The position numbers and the translations under genes were made by a program. From Pseudomonadota bacterium (lineage in GTDB: Bacteria > Pseudomonadota > Gammaproteobacteria > Burkholderiales > Ferrovaceae), in contig JAJZBQ010000003.1 of NCBI GenBank assembly GCA_021798835.1, positions 157,725 to 221,724 on the forward strand: a stretch of DNA of 64,000 nt, written 5' to 3'. Every line of letters starts with the position of its first letter. Position 1 is the stretch's first letter. Under the pieces are notes generated by a model. The model was given only the letters and a program-made list of their open reading frames with translations, ran no database searches and was not told the origin of the DNA. Shown piece after piece: positions 19,464 through 28,637 of the stretch.

Positions 19464-19772
19464 TCAAACGCCCAGCAGTTTTTTCAGTTCGCCATTCTGA
19501 AACAATTCGTTCATGATGTCGGAACCCCCAATGAACTCCCCTTTGACATACAACTGGGGAATCGTTGGCCAGTTCGAATAGGTTTTGATTCCCTGACGAA
19601 TATCCGGATCTTGTAATACATCCACTGAAAAAAAGTCCTGCACCCCACATTGACGCAGCAATCTCACCGCGTTTGCCGAAAACCCACACTGCGGAAAATC
19701 CGGACTCCCTTTCATATACAATACTACCGAATGACCCTTAACCTGCTGATCGATGACAGTCTGAACGGACAT
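19464..19772 (-). CDS. grxD: Monothiol glutaredoxin (Grx4 type)
   Basis: 102 residues with the CGFS active site (Cys29), the WPTIPQLYV glutathione-binding segment and GGSDI. CGFS glutaredoxins bind [2Fe-2S] clusters with glutathione and act in iron-sulfur trafficking rather than thiol reduction. Convergent with the unknown gene to the left. An AGGAG ribosome site lies seven bases before the ATG. Its promoter must lie inside what would be the 5' end of the divergent nuclease gene (see the palindrome at 19841). Confidence 0.95.
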   Translation of the reverse strand: MSVQTVIDQQVKGHSVVLYMKGSPDFPQCGFSANAVRLLRQCGVQDFFSVDVLQDPDIRQGIKTYSNWPTIPQLYVKGEFIGGSDIMNELFQNGELKKLLGV

Positions 19773-20724
19773 GATGGCTCCTGAAAAAATAAGTAAGAGT
19801 GGATACCCGAGGGGTATACTGCGCCGATTCCCCCATTATATTGGAATGATTCCAATTCTGCTCGGAATCCTGCCATCCCATGCCGAGGCGTGGGGTGATG
19901 AAGGCCATGAGGTGACTGTCGCCATCGCCCTGCATTTCATGTCCCCCGACAAGCGTCAACAACTGATCGACCTGCTCTCTCAAGACACGGACCCCCTCAC
20001 TCCACATGACCCCATCGCCAGTGCCGTCTGGGCCGATCGGTATCGGGACTCTGGCAGCCATGGCCCACACGTCAACTATCATCATACTCACGAATGGCAC
20101 TTTGCCGATCTGGATCGCCATCACCCCGATCTGAACCAGGTCTGCCACGGATTTTCTGCGCTGCCTGCCGGCACACCGGCCAGCGATGGCCCGGCACGTG
20201 CCTGTGTGGTGGAAAAAATCGAACAGTTCAGCGCGGAATTGGAACATTATCGTCAAGCAGGCCGCCCAATTTCTGAGCGTCCCGAAGCCATCATGGCGGT
20301 CAAGTATCTGATCCATCTGGTGGGGGATCTGCACCAACCCCTGCACGTCATCGACGACCATGACCGGGGAGGCAACGAATTGCGCGTCAAATGGGATCAT
20401 GCCCATGCGGGTAGTTTGCACCATTACTGGGATACCACGTTCGTCGAACGACTGGATCCGGATGCCACTCACCTCGCCACCACCTTGACCGCCGCCATCA
20501 CACCGGCCAACGTCCACGCCTGGCAACAGGGCAGGGTCCGCGACTGGGCGCGAGAATCCTTCGAAACCGCACGTAGCCAGGCCTACGATCCCCTTCCCCT
20601 TCCCGACGAACGTGGCCACTATCACCTCTCGGATGCGTATGCACGGCAGGCCATGACCCTGATCTCTCTTCAACTGGAAGAAGGCGGAGTTCGCCTGGCA
20701 CAACTTCTGGATCGCGTACTATGA
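19771..20724 (+). CDS. Secreted S1/P1-type nuclease
   Basis: 317 residues if started at ATG 19771. The mature protein should begin at Trp41 (cleavage after PSHAEA): in S1/P1 nucleases the N-terminal Trp itself is a zinc ligand. Further ligands fit: GDEGHEV, NYHHTHEWHFAD, HLVGDLHQPLHV and the DHDRGGNE segment. These enzymes are zinc-dependent, periplasmic or secreted, and degrade single-stranded nucleic acids or 3'-nucleotides for phosphate and nucleoside scavenging. The start is doubtful because the first 75 bases carry palindromes and the grxD promoter region; ATG 19846 would give a very short signal peptide. It overlaps glrR by four bases. Confidence 0.85.
   Translation: MMAPEKISKSGYPRGILRRFPHYIGMIPILLGILPSHAEAWGDEGHEVTVAIALHFMSPDKRQQLIDLLSQDTDPLTPHDPIASAVWADRYRDSGSHGPHVNYHHTHEWHFADLDRHHPDLNQVCHGFSALPAGTPASDGPARACVVEKIEQFSAELEHYRQAGRPISERPEAIMAVKYLIHLVGDLHQPLHVIDDHDRGGNELRVKWDHAHAGSLHHYWDTTFVERLDPDATHLATTLTAAITPANVHAWQQGRVRDWARESFETARSQAYDPLPLPDERGHYHLSDAYARQAMTLISLQLEEGGVRLAQLLDRVL
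19841..19855. promoter_or_regulatory. Palindrome in the grxD/nuclease divergent region
   Basis: TTGGAATGATTCCAA is a perfect inverted repeat. It directly abuts a TATAAT hexamer on the minus strand (19840-19835), about 65 bases before the grxD ATG, so it could be an operator over the grxD promoter. A second, imperfect repeat (GATACCC..GGGTAT) is at about 19802-19818. The regulator is unknown. Confidence 0.4.
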
Positions 20725-22073
20725 CTACCGCGACGATTCTGTTGGTGGACGACGATGCCGATCTGCTGCACCTGCTCACCCTGCGTCTGCGTGCCGCAGG
20801 ATATCAGGTGTTGAGCGCTACGCGCGCCGAACAGGCGTTGAGTTTACTGGCCACCCAAACCCCCGACGTAGTGCTCAGCGACGTACAGCTCCCCGGTATG
20901 GACGGATTGCGCCTGTTCGATGAAATTCATGCCCGCAGCCCCACCTTGCCGGTCATCCTTCTCACCGCCCACGGCACCATTCCGGATGCGGTGTCCGCCA
21001 CCGCCAAAGGAGTTTTCGGCTATCTGACCAAACCTTTCGATGCCGCCATCCTGCTGGAAAAGATTCAACTCGCCGTACAGGTCAATGCCCCCACCCAACC
21101 TCAGGAACAACCTCCTCAGGAATGGCGCGCCGAAATTTTCAGCCGCTCCCAGCGCATGAACGAGTTGCTCAACGAAGCCCTGCTGGTGGCTCGTTCCGAT
21201 GCCAGCGTACTGATTCGCGGAGAAAGCGGGACCGGCAAAGAATTGCTGGCACGCGCCATCCACCGTGCCAGCCCGCGCAGTGCTCACCCCTTCATCGCCC
21301 TGAACTGCAGCGCCATCCCGGAGGCCCTTCTGGAATCCGAACTGTTTGGCCATGAGAAAGGTGCCTTCACCGGGGCCATTCATGCCAACACCGGCCTTTT
21401 TCGGGCCGCTCAGGGAGGAACCCTGTTTCTGGATGAAATCGGAGACATGCCACTCAATCTACAGAGCAAGTTATTGCGCGTACTGGAAGAGCGCCAGGTG
21501 CGTCCCGTCGGTTCCCATCAAAGTCACCCGATCAATGTGCGCCTGCTGTCTGCCACCCACCAGAATCTGGAAGTGGCCATCCACGCCGATCAGTTCCGCG
21601 AGGATCTATACTATCGCCTCAATGTGGTGGAACTGACCCTCCCCCCCTTGCGCGAGCGACGCGAGGACATCCCCTTGCTTGCCCGCCACTTCCTGAGCCG
21701 CCTGGGGGAAAAATATGGGAAAACACTCAACGCCTTTGCCCCTGAAGCCCTGGCCGCCCTGTCAGCCGCCCCTTGGCCTGGCAATGTACGCCAACTCCAT
21801 AACGTAGTGGAACAGGTGTCAGCGCTGTCCACCACCCCCATCATCCCCCTCACACTGGTCCACCGCGCCCTGCGTCTGCCCAGCGTCGAAATCCTGAGCC
21901 TGACCGAAGCCCGCGAACGCTTCGAGCGCGACTATCTGATCGGACTATTGAAACTCACGGAAGGACAAGTAGCGGATGCCGCCCGATTGGCGCAACGCAA
22001 TCGCACCGAATTCTATCGCCTGCTGCAAAAATACGGGCTAACCCCCGACACTTTCCGTACCGTCTCCTCATGA
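20721..22073 (+). CDS. glrR: GlrR/QseF-type sigma54-dependent response regulator
   Basis: 450 residues. Receiver domain (about 5-118) with phospho-acceptor Asp54 and the run [20 protein letters not shown], very close to the equivalent in E. coli GlrR. AAA+ sigma54-activation domain (about 140-375) with GESGTGKE Walker A, the sigma54-contact loop GAFTGA, and Walker [10 protein letters not shown] short helix-turn-helix closes the protein ([24 protein letters not shown] begins near 410). Unlike enteric glrK-glrE-glrR, no kinase gene is adjacent; the stop/start overlap ties it to the nuclease gene instead. A matching DNA site lies 55 bases downstream of its stop, before opgH. Confidence 0.88.
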   Translation: MTTATILLVDDDADLLHLLTLRLRAAGYQVLSATRAEQALSLLATQTPDVVLSDVQLPGMDGLRLFDEIHARSPTLPVILLTAHGTIPDAVSATAKGVFGYLTKPFDAAILLEKIQLAVQVNAPTQPQEQPPQEWRAEIFSRSQRMNELLNEALLVARSDASVLIRGESGTGKELLARAIHRASPRSAHPFIALNCSAIPEALLESELFGHEKGAFTGAIHANTGLFRAAQGGTLFLDEIGDMPLNLQSKLLRVLEERQVRPVGSHQSHPINVRLLSATHQNLEVAIHADQFREDLYYRLNVVELTLPPLRERREDIPLLARHFLSRLGEKYGKTLNAFAPEALAALSAAPWPGNVRQLHNVVEQVSALSTTPIIPLTLVHRALRLPSVEILSLTEARERFERDYLIGLLKLTEGQVADAARLAQRNRTEFYRLLQKYGLTPDTFRTVSS

Positions 22074-22127
22074 CGACATGACAAATATAAATTATTTCAA
22101 ATAGTTATACAACATTCCCCAAAGAAT

Positions 22128-22145
22128 TGTCGCCGTTTGACGACA
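22128..22145 (+). promoter_or_regulatory. GlrR-type enhancer box
   Basis: TGTC, ten bases, GACA: this exactly fits TGTC-N10-GACA, the binding site known for enterobacterial GlrR. It lies in the 206-base gap between glrR and opgH, about 110 bases upstream of a sigma54 promoter, a normal enhancer distance. Confidence 0.6.
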
Positions 22146-22252
22146 GCACTCCCTCCATCTCTCCCAAAATGGCCGCCATCCCCTCCTTTTCTTTGTCTTA
22201 AAAAAATATTTTTTCTTTTATTTTCAATAGAATTTGAAAATAAAAAGTGAGT

Positions 22253-22268
22253 CGGCATGGCATTTGCT
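22253..22268 (+). promoter_or_regulatory. sigma54 promoter before opgH
   Basis: CGGCATGGCATTTGCT has GG and GC separated by ten bases (22254-22255 and 22266-22267) and a perfect TTGCT -12 element. Predicted transcription start is about 22279, one base before the first ATG, so the transcript would be nearly leaderless or translation would begin at ATG 22298. Confidence 0.6.
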
Positions 22269-22279
22269 TTTAACAGGGC

Positions 22280-24211
22280 ATGAACCCCTATGACCTCATG
22301 ACCATTACCCGCCCTGATTATCAGGTTCCCCACCTGCACCGTGGTTCCATGGTAGCCCGACCTTGGCATGGATTCTGGAAAGGCCTCCTGGCACTCTGGA
22401 AAGGCGCCACCCCCCCACCCGCCTCATTCCATTCCACCCCCCAAGCCTGGGAAAAAGTCGCTTCAGTGCGCCGCTCGCGGTTCGTGCTGGCCATTACCCT
22501 TGCCACCCTGACAGCCGCCTGGTTGCAATGGCCGCGCGACCTCCATGGATATGCCGGAGTCCTGGGCTTCGTCCAGTGGTTTCTGTTCACGATACTGTTT
22601 GCCTGGGTCAGCGCCGGATTTCTGACTGCCGTCATGGGATACCGGGCATTGCGCCGTCGGGATCCCTACGCGCTTCCTCTTGTTTCTGCGGCACTCGATC
22701 CCATCGATGAATCCGCACGCACTGCCCTGATCATGCCGATTTGCCACGAACATGTCGATACGGTGTTTGCCGGGTTGCGCGCTACCTGCGAATCACTGGC
22801 AGCCACACGCAACGCGAGCCTGTTCGATGTTTTCATCCTGTCAGACAGCCGTGATCCACACATTCTCGCCCAGGAAATGGCGGCATGGGCCGACCTGCGC
22901 GCTCGTCTGGGCCATTCGCTACGCCTGTTCTATCGTGTACGCCAGCGCCATGGACGCAAGAAGGCCGGGAATGTCGCCGACTTCTGCCGTCGCTGGGGAA
23001 AAGACTATCGTTACATGATCGTACTGGATGCCGACAGCATCATGAGCGGTAGCGCCCTGACGCAACTGGTCAGTCTGATGGAAGCCAATCCCAGCGCCGG
23101 GATCATCCAAACGGCCCCCCGCTCGGTAGGGCAGGATTCACTGCACGCACGCAGCCAACAGTTTGCCGGACGAGTCAGCGGACGACTGTTTACCGCCGGC
23201 ATGCAGTATTGGCAACTGGGTGAGTCCCACTACTGGGGCCATAACGCCATCTTGCGCATCGCTCCATTCATGGCCCACTGCGGCCTAGCGCTTCTTCCCG
23301 GGAACGGCAGCCTGAGCGGAGAAATCCTGTCCCATGATTTTGTCGAGGCGGCTCTGCTGCGCCGTGCTGGCTACCACACCTGGATCGTTCCTGACCTGGA
23401 AGGCAGTTATGAACAACAACCCGCCCATCTGTTGGAAGAATTGCAGCGTGATCGGCGCTGGTGTCAGGGCAACCTGAAGAATTTCCGTCTCCTGTGGGAA
23501 CCCGGTTTCCATGCTGTGCACCGCGCCATGCTGGTCACTGGAGTCATGGCCTATGCATCGGCTCCCCTGTGGCTGGCCTATATCCTGACCAGTTTGACTC
23601 TCTCGCTGGTCAATCCCGAAGGAGCTACCTTCCCTGTACTCTGGCCTGTCACCCTGGGAATGCTGATGATCCCCCGTTTTCTGGCTGTAGCCGCCGTGAT
23701 TCAATCCTCTGAGGCTACCCGCTTTGGCGGCATTGGATCCTTGATCGCCAGCGCCACCACCGAAGCCCTGTTATCGATGGCTCAGGCTCCACTGCGCATG
23801 ATGGCCCACACCGTGTTCGTCATCAGTGCCATGACCGGTTTCAAACTCGAATGGAAATCTCCCGCCCGCGAATCCGAAGCCTTGTCCTGGTCGCAAGCCT
23901 GGAACCATTACCGTTCCCTGTCGGTATTGGGGGGTCTCCTGCTCGTAGTGGGTGCCTGGGCAGGTGCATCACCTCTGCTGTGGATGACTCCCGTCATCCT
24001 TCCCTGGTTACTCGCCGCCCCTCTGGCCGTACTGACCAGCCGTTCCATCCCTACCCTGGGATTGCCAGCAGCCCTTGATATCCCAGAAGAACGCCGCCCT
24101 CCCTCGGTGTTGCGCAATGCATGGCAGTATGCTGGGCGATCACGACTGTTCAGCCTGCCACGCCGTCATTCCCAACGATTACCCCGCACTCTGCAAACCC
24201 TGGAATTCTGA
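22280..24211 (+). CDS. opgH: Glucans biosynthesis glucosyltransferase H
   Basis: 643 residues. Polytopic inner-membrane GT2 glycosyltransferase that makes and exports the beta-1,2 backbone of osmoregulated periplasmic glucans. Catalytic markers: VLDADSIM (DxD), SHDFVEAALLRRAGY, and the QRDRRWCQGN motif. Membrane helices lie at about 70-130 and in the C-terminal half (about 405-600). It is shorter than E. coli OpgH (847) mainly at the N-terminus. The usual partner opgG is not next to it. ATG 22298 is an alternative start. A GlrR box and sigma54 promoter precede it. Confidence 0.93.
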   Translation: MNPYDLMTITRPDYQVPHLHRGSMVARPWHGFWKGLLALWKGATPPPASFHSTPQAWEKVASVRRSRFVLAITLATLTAAWLQWPRDLHGYAGVLGFVQWFLFTILFAWVSAGFLTAVMGYRALRRRDPYALPLVSAALDPIDESARTALIMPICHEHVDTVFAGLRATCESLAATRNASLFDVFILSDSRDPHILAQEMAAWADLRARLGHSLRLFYRVRQRHGRKKAGNVADFCRRWGKDYRYMIVLDADSIMSGSALTQLVSLMEANPSAGIIQTAPRSVGQDSLHARSQQFAGRVSGRLFTAGMQYWQLGESHYWGHNAILRIAPFMAHCGLALLPGNGSLSGEILSHDFVEAALLRRAGYHTWIVPDLEGSYEQQPAHLLEELQRDRRWCQGNLKNFRLLWEPGFHAVHRAMLVTGVMAYASAPLWLAYILTSLTLSLVNPEGATFPVLWPVTLGMLMIPRFLAVAAVIQSSEATRFGGIGSLIASATTEALLSMAQAPLRMMAHTVFVISAMTGFKLEWKSPARESEALSWSQAWNHYRSLSVLGGLLLVVGAWAGASPLLWMTPVILPWLLAAPLAVLTSRSIPTLGLPAALDIPEERRPPSVLRNAWQYAGRSRLFSLPRRHSQRLPRTLQTLEF

Positions 24212-24223
24212 TGGCGTAATTAA

Positions 24224-24260
24224 AGTGTCTGGTCGTTCTGCATCGACCAGACACTCTTTC
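24224..24260 (+). terminator. Rho-independent terminator after opgH
   Basis: A perfect 12-bp stem (AGTGTCTGGTCG, 24224-24235, pairing with 24244-24255) with an eight-base loop is followed by CTTTCTCT. The T tract is short and interrupted, but the stem is strong, and it lies 13 bases after the opgH stop. Confidence 0.75.
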
Positions 24261-24345
24261 TCTGCGCGGGCACAACTTCTGTCATACGCTACGCATTTCC
24301 CTGGTATACAATTTACCCACCTATTTTTGTGGTAAATCTTCCCCT

Positions 24346-25566
24346 TTGAAAAACCCCATGCACGTCTCGCCCCCTGAACTTATCCCGAAAAGCCCTGTAT
24401 TGGGGAGTTTATTTCTACACAGAAATGCCACCGATGCCTACCCTTCTCTGCTCGATGCCCCCCAACAACAATCGCACCGACGAGGAAGTTTGGCTCTGGC
24501 CATGGTATTACGCCATCTTCACCTGAACCCGGAGGATGAAATCCTGCTTCCGGCTTACCATTGCACGGCCATGGTACTGCCTGTCATTTCTTGTCAGTTG
24601 ACTCCGGTGTTCTACCGTATCCAGTCCAATACCCAGGTAGATCTGGAAGACCTGGAACAGCGTCTGACCTCGCATTCCAAAGTTTTGATCGCGCCACACT
24701 TCTTTGGATTCCACCAGGCTGCTGCGCGCCTGCGCGCCTTTTGCGATGCTCACCGCCTGATTTACCTTGAGGATTGCGCACATGCCTTCTTTGGCTATTG
24801 TGACGAACAGCCAATCGGCTTCCATGGGGATTACGCCATCGGCAGCAACTGGAAATTTTTTCCCATCAATGAGGGAGGTTGCCTCGTTTCGCACCGCCAT
24901 CCTCTGGATTACCCTACCCAGTCCGCCTCTCCGGTTACCGAATTGAAGGCATTCGTCAATACCCTGGAGTATTCCCTGCAATACCAGCGCCTGCGTTCCC
25001 TCCGTGGCATATTCTCCTGGGCCATGCGTCTCAGGAACCGCACCCAGCCTGTGCAGTCCTCCTCCCTTGCCTCGGTTCCCCCGGAGGGCTGGGAACCCGT
25101 AGCCACCGACCCCGGTTTTCAGGTCAATGAGGTGAATCACCGTGGAACGCGCTGGGCTTCATGGGTTACCCAGCAATCGTCCCAGACCATGATCGTGACC
25201 AAACGACGGCAAAATTACCTGATATTACTGCGTGCCAGCCAGCAGTGGCCAGGCTGCCGCCCTCTTCACCCGGACCTTCCGGAAGGAGTGGTCCCACATG
25301 TTTTTCCCTTGATCATGGATAATCCCCGACAATATTTTGCGCGGCTGAAGTTCTCCGGAGTTCCCATCATCCGCTTTGGGGAATTTCTGTGGGAAGGAAT
25401 GGATCCCCTGACCTGCCCGATCAGCGCCGATTACTCTCGGCGTATCTTCCAGTTTCCCTGCCATCAGGAATTGTCATCCCGCGAATTACAGTGGATGATC
25501 ACCACCATCAGCCACATTTTGCATGACAACCCGGCCACGCCAGCCCCCTTCGGAATTTACCCATGA
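24346..25566 (+). CDS. DegT/DnrJ/EryC1-type PLP aminotransferase-like protein
   Basis: 406 residues. Fold type I PLP enzyme: the segment GDEF-like LPAYHCTAMVLPV, the aspartate of LEDCAHAFFG that contacts the pyridine nitrogen, and Lys170 in GSNWKFFPINEGG as the likely Schiff-base lysine. DegT-family enzymes usually transaminate nucleotide keto-sugars, but this divergent member keeps WKF..NEGG in place of the usual NK..GEGG. It overlaps the next gene by four bases and lies just upstream of PrsK, so I infer a role in surface polysaccharide or its decoration; substrate unknown. Confidence 0.78.
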   Translation: MKNPMHVSPPELIPKSPVLGSLFLHRNATDAYPSLLDAPQQQSHRRGSLALAMVLRHLHLNPEDEILLPAYHCTAMVLPVISCQLTPVFYRIQSNTQVDLEDLEQRLTSHSKVLIAPHFFGFHQAAARLRAFCDAHRLIYLEDCAHAFFGYCDEQPIGFHGDYAIGSNWKFFPINEGGCLVSHRHPLDYPTQSASPVTELKAFVNTLEYSLQYQRLRSLRGIFSWAMRLRNRTQPVQSSSLASVPPEGWEPVATDPGFQVNEVNHRGTRWASWVTQQSSQTMIVTKRRQNYLILLRASQQWPGCRPLHPDLPEGVVPHVFPLIMDNPRQYFARLKFSGVPIIRFGEFLWEGMDPLTCPISADYSRRIFQFPCHQELSSRELQWMITTISHILHDNPATPAPFGIYP

Positions 25567-26567
25567 AATGGCAACTGCTCCCCGCCTCACGTTTTGAAGA
25601 CTATCGACAGTCTTGGCAAACCCTCAATGATCAGACCCTGCGTTCGGCGCTGATGCATCCGGATCTCTGGGGTCCCGCCCTGGAATACTTTGCCACCGGT
25701 CAAGAACGACTGGCCATTGCTGGCGACCATGAACCACAGGCCATGACCCTGCTGCGCCAAACCCGACAATGGACCTGGGAAACCTTTCAACCCTCCCAAT
25801 GCCCCCTCGGTCCCTGGCTTGCCACCCCACAATGCCCACCGCAAACCCTACTGTCGGGGCTGCTTCGGGCATTGCCGGGATACCCGATCGTCATTGGGTT
25901 GACTCAGCAGGATCCGGATTTTTATCCCCGTTCCGACGCGCCACACTCTCCTATCCATACCCTGGACTATATCCAGACGGCGCGCGTCCCACTCTCGGGC
26001 ACTTTCGAAGACTACTGGGAAAAACGCGGGAAAAACCTGCGGGCCAACATGAAGAAGCAGCGCAATCAACTGGCGAAAGCAGGCAAGACCCTGCGCATGG
26101 TTTGTCACCGCCACAGCATAGATATGGATCAGGCCATCCGCGATTTCGGACAACTGGAAATGTCGGGGTGGAAAAATGACCAGGGGACGGCAGTTCACGC
26201 TGACAACCCGCAAGGGAAGTTCTACACCCGGATCATGAAAAACTTCAGTTTGCGCGACAAGGCCAGGGTCTATGCTTTATATTACGACGATGACCTCGTC
26301 GCCATGGATCTGTGCATTCTCGACGATCAGGCGCTGATCATTCTGAAAACCGCGTACCATGAGACCCTGCGCGAGGGCACCTCCCCCGCATTCCTGCTAC
26401 ATCAGGACATGTTTACCACGTTATTTACCGAGAAACCCGCCAACAACATCGAATTCTATGGCCGTGTCCTGGAATGGCACACCCGTTGGACGGATGACGT
26501 TCGGACTCTCTACCATCTCAATGGCTATCGCTGGCCATTGGCAAAGAAAATACTGCTGCGCCACTGA
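25563..26567 (+). CDS. FemAB/GNAT-like acyltransferase (CelD/BcsL type)
   Basis: 334 residues. C-terminal GNAT/FemAB-like domain (about 150-325) with KRGKNLRANMKKQRNQL, a FGQLEMSGWK segment and the substrate-pocket run ILKTAYHETLREGTSPAFLL. This pattern is typical of the acetyltransferase group found in cellulose and exopolysaccharide gene clusters. No signal peptide. Translation is coupled to the aminotransferase (ATGA), so the two may add an amino group and then acylate it. That pairing is inference. Confidence 0.75.
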   Translation: MKWQLLPASRFEDYRQSWQTLNDQTLRSALMHPDLWGPALEYFATGQERLAIAGDHEPQAMTLLRQTRQWTWETFQPSQCPLGPWLATPQCPPQTLLSGLLRALPGYPIVIGLTQQDPDFYPRSDAPHSPIHTLDYIQTARVPLSGTFEDYWEKRGKNLRANMKKQRNQLAKAGKTLRMVCHRHSIDMDQAIRDFGQLEMSGWKNDQGTAVHADNPQGKFYTRIMKNFSLRDKARVYALYYDDDLVAMDLCILDDQALIILKTAYHETLREGTSPAFLLHQDMFTTLFTEKPANNIEFYGRVLEWHTRWTDDVRTLYHLNGYRWPLAKKILLRH

Positions 26568-26573
26568 TTCCCC

Positions 26574-28637
26574 TTGGCCTCCTTTTATCACTACAGCAAT
26601 CTTTGTGCACTGCTTGCCTTCGGGGCACTGGCGCTCTATCTGTGCTTGCCCAGCAAATCTGTGGATGGCAATGTCCCGCGACACTTTCTGGCCATTGTCT
26701 GTCTGGTCAATGCCACTTGGTCCGGCATACTGGCATTCGTCCCCCTCTCGGCACGTTACCTGCTTCTCACGGAAGGCTCCGAATACCTTCGTGACTTGAT
26801 GTGGGGGTGGTACATCATCCGGGTCATCTACTTCTGTACCGATCGCACCTTTGCACACCATAAAAAAATCATCATCGCTCTGCTGGTCTTTACTGCCTTC
26901 GCCATACTCAGTATCCCCCTTCTCCACTGGACCAGCCTCTCCGATGACCCCGCGTCTTCCAAACCCGCCTTTGCCCTGCATCTCGCGTTTTCCATCATCA
27001 ACCTGATCCTTGTCGAACAGATCTTCCGGAACACACCCGACACCTACCGTTGGGGGATAAAATTTTTCTGTTTCGGTGTCGGAACCCTATTCGCCCTGGA
27101 TTTCCTCATGTACTCGGAAGCACTGATGTTCGGTTCCCTTTCTTCTACATTATGGGTCAGTCGTGGGCTGATCCATGTATTTGCCGTTCCCCTGATCCTG
27201 ATCTCCGATCTGCGCGGAAAAACCTGGAATAAAACCCTCAAACTCTCACGCCATGTCGTCTTTCATTCCGTCACCCTGATCGCCTCCGGCATCTATCTGT
27301 TGTCCATGTCGGTCATCGCTTATTCCATCCGGGTCGAGGGCGGATCCTGGGGGCCAGCTGCTCAGACATTTCTACTGTTTGGGGCTTCCTTGCTGCTGCT
27401 CATCATCCTTTTTTCCGGGAAAATTCGCTCCAAATTCAAGGTCACCATCAGCAAGCATTTTTTCAATCACCAGTTTGACTATCGCGTGGAATGGCTGAAA
27501 TTTTCACGTACGCTGTTGAATGCCGAAAACTCGGAGACCATCTACGAAGCCGCCATCAGCGCTCTGGGTGCCTTGGTAGAATGCCAGAAAGGGGCTTTGT
27601 GGCTCCAGAGCGAGCCGGACAAAACCTACCACTGCGTGGCCAGCATGGGTACTACCCTGAGTGAGGATACCATTTCTCCCAAATCTTCACTGGTTCACTT
27701 TTTTCAGGAATACAAGTGGGTCATCGATATGGATGAGTACGATCCGCGACGCAGCCCATTTGAAAAACTGGATATTCCCCCTTCTATCCTGGCCATGAAA
27801 GGGGTCTGGTTGATCGTTCCCCTCATGCTGCATACCCGCCTGACGGGATTCATCGTACTCAGCGAACCGCTTGGAAAAATCGAGTTCAATTGGGAAGTCA
27901 GCGATTTACTCAAGGCGGCTGGTTACCAACTGGCCAGCAATCTGATGCAAAAACAAGCCAGCGATGCCCTGATGGTGGCACGACAGTTCGAGTCTTACCA
28001 CCGCATGTCGGCCTTCATCGTCCATGACCTGAAAAACCTGATGATGCAACTCAGCCTGTTGACCAGCAATGCAGAAAAATTTGGGGATAGTGCCGAATTT
28101 CAGGAAGACATGCAATTTACCCTGAAAAATGTCGTGGCACGGATGAACCAACTGTTGCTGCGCTTGCAGGGCAACAATCGCGAAACTCAACTGCAACCCG
28201 TGAATCTGGAGACCCTGATCCGTCAGGTGCTACAGGATAAAGCGGCTTTCAAACCCAAGCCTCAGTTTCATCCGCTGGTTTCCTGCACCGTGTGTGCCGA
28301 TGGTGAACGCCTGCACCGTGCCATCGGCAATATCATCCAGAATGCGTGCGAAGCGACCCCCCACGATGGTCGGGTGATCGTTCGCCTGCACACCGAAGGA
28401 AACCATGCCGTGATCGAAATCCAGGATACCGGAAAGGGAATGGACGATGCCTTCATCCGCACACGCCTGTTCCGCCCCTTCGATTCCACCAAAAAGACGG
28501 GTATGGGGGTAGGGGTTTACGAATGCAAAGCCTATCTGGAAGAATTGGGCGGCTGGGTAAAGGTCAACAGTCAAATCCAGGTGGGCACCACCTTCCAACT
28601 GGCCATCCCGCTGTCTTCCGCTTCCAGGTCAGCGTAA
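26574..28637 (+). CDS. prsK: PrsK, XrtA/PEP-CTERM system sensor histidine kinase
   Basis: 687 residues from TTG 26574. Seven to eight membrane helices (about 5-280), a GAF domain (about 310-455) and a histidine kinase core. The phospho-acceptor is His484 in FIVHDLKNLMM, the HDLKN variant that is typical of PrsK. The ATP-binding N box reads IGNIIQNACEATP and the G box DTGKGMDD and GMGVGVYECK. PrsK with PrsR controls PEP-CTERM gene expression. The gene is convergent with prsR and their ends overlap by nine bases, unlike the usual tandem prsK-prsR order. Confidence 0.92.
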   Translation: MASFYHYSNLCALLAFGALALYLCLPSKSVDGNVPRHFLAIVCLVNATWSGILAFVPLSARYLLLTEGSEYLRDLMWGWYIIRVIYFCTDRTFAHHKKIIIALLVFTAFAILSIPLLHWTSLSDDPASSKPAFALHLAFSIINLILVEQIFRNTPDTYRWGIKFFCFGVGTLFALDFLMYSEALMFGSLSSTLWVSRGLIHVFAVPLILISDLRGKTWNKTLKLSRHVVFHSVTLIASGIYLLSMSVIAYSIRVEGGSWGPAAQTFLLFGASLLLLIILFSGKIRSKFKVTISKHFFNHQFDYRVEWLKFSRTLLNAENSETIYEAAISALGALVECQKGALWLQSEPDKTYHCVASMGTTLSEDTISPKSSLVHFFQEYKWVIDMDEYDPRRSPFEKLDIPPSILAMKGVWLIVPLMLHTRLTGFIVLSEPLGKIEFNWEVSDLLKAAGYQLASNLMQKQASDALMVARQFESYHRMSAFIVHDLKNLMMQLSLLTSNAEKFGDSAEFQEDMQFTLKNVVARMNQLLLRLQGNNRETQLQPVNLETLIRQVLQDKAAFKPKPQFHPLVSCTVCADGERLHRAIGNIIQNACEATPHDGRVIVRLHTEGNHAVIEIQDTGKGMDDAFIRTRLFRPFDSTKKTGMGVGVYECKAYLEELGGWVKVNSQIQVGTTFQLAIPLSSASRSA

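Noticed and set aside
19738..20703. 321-codon minus-strand frame opposite the S1/P1 nuclease
   Set aside because: No motif and lies across two genes with clear homology.
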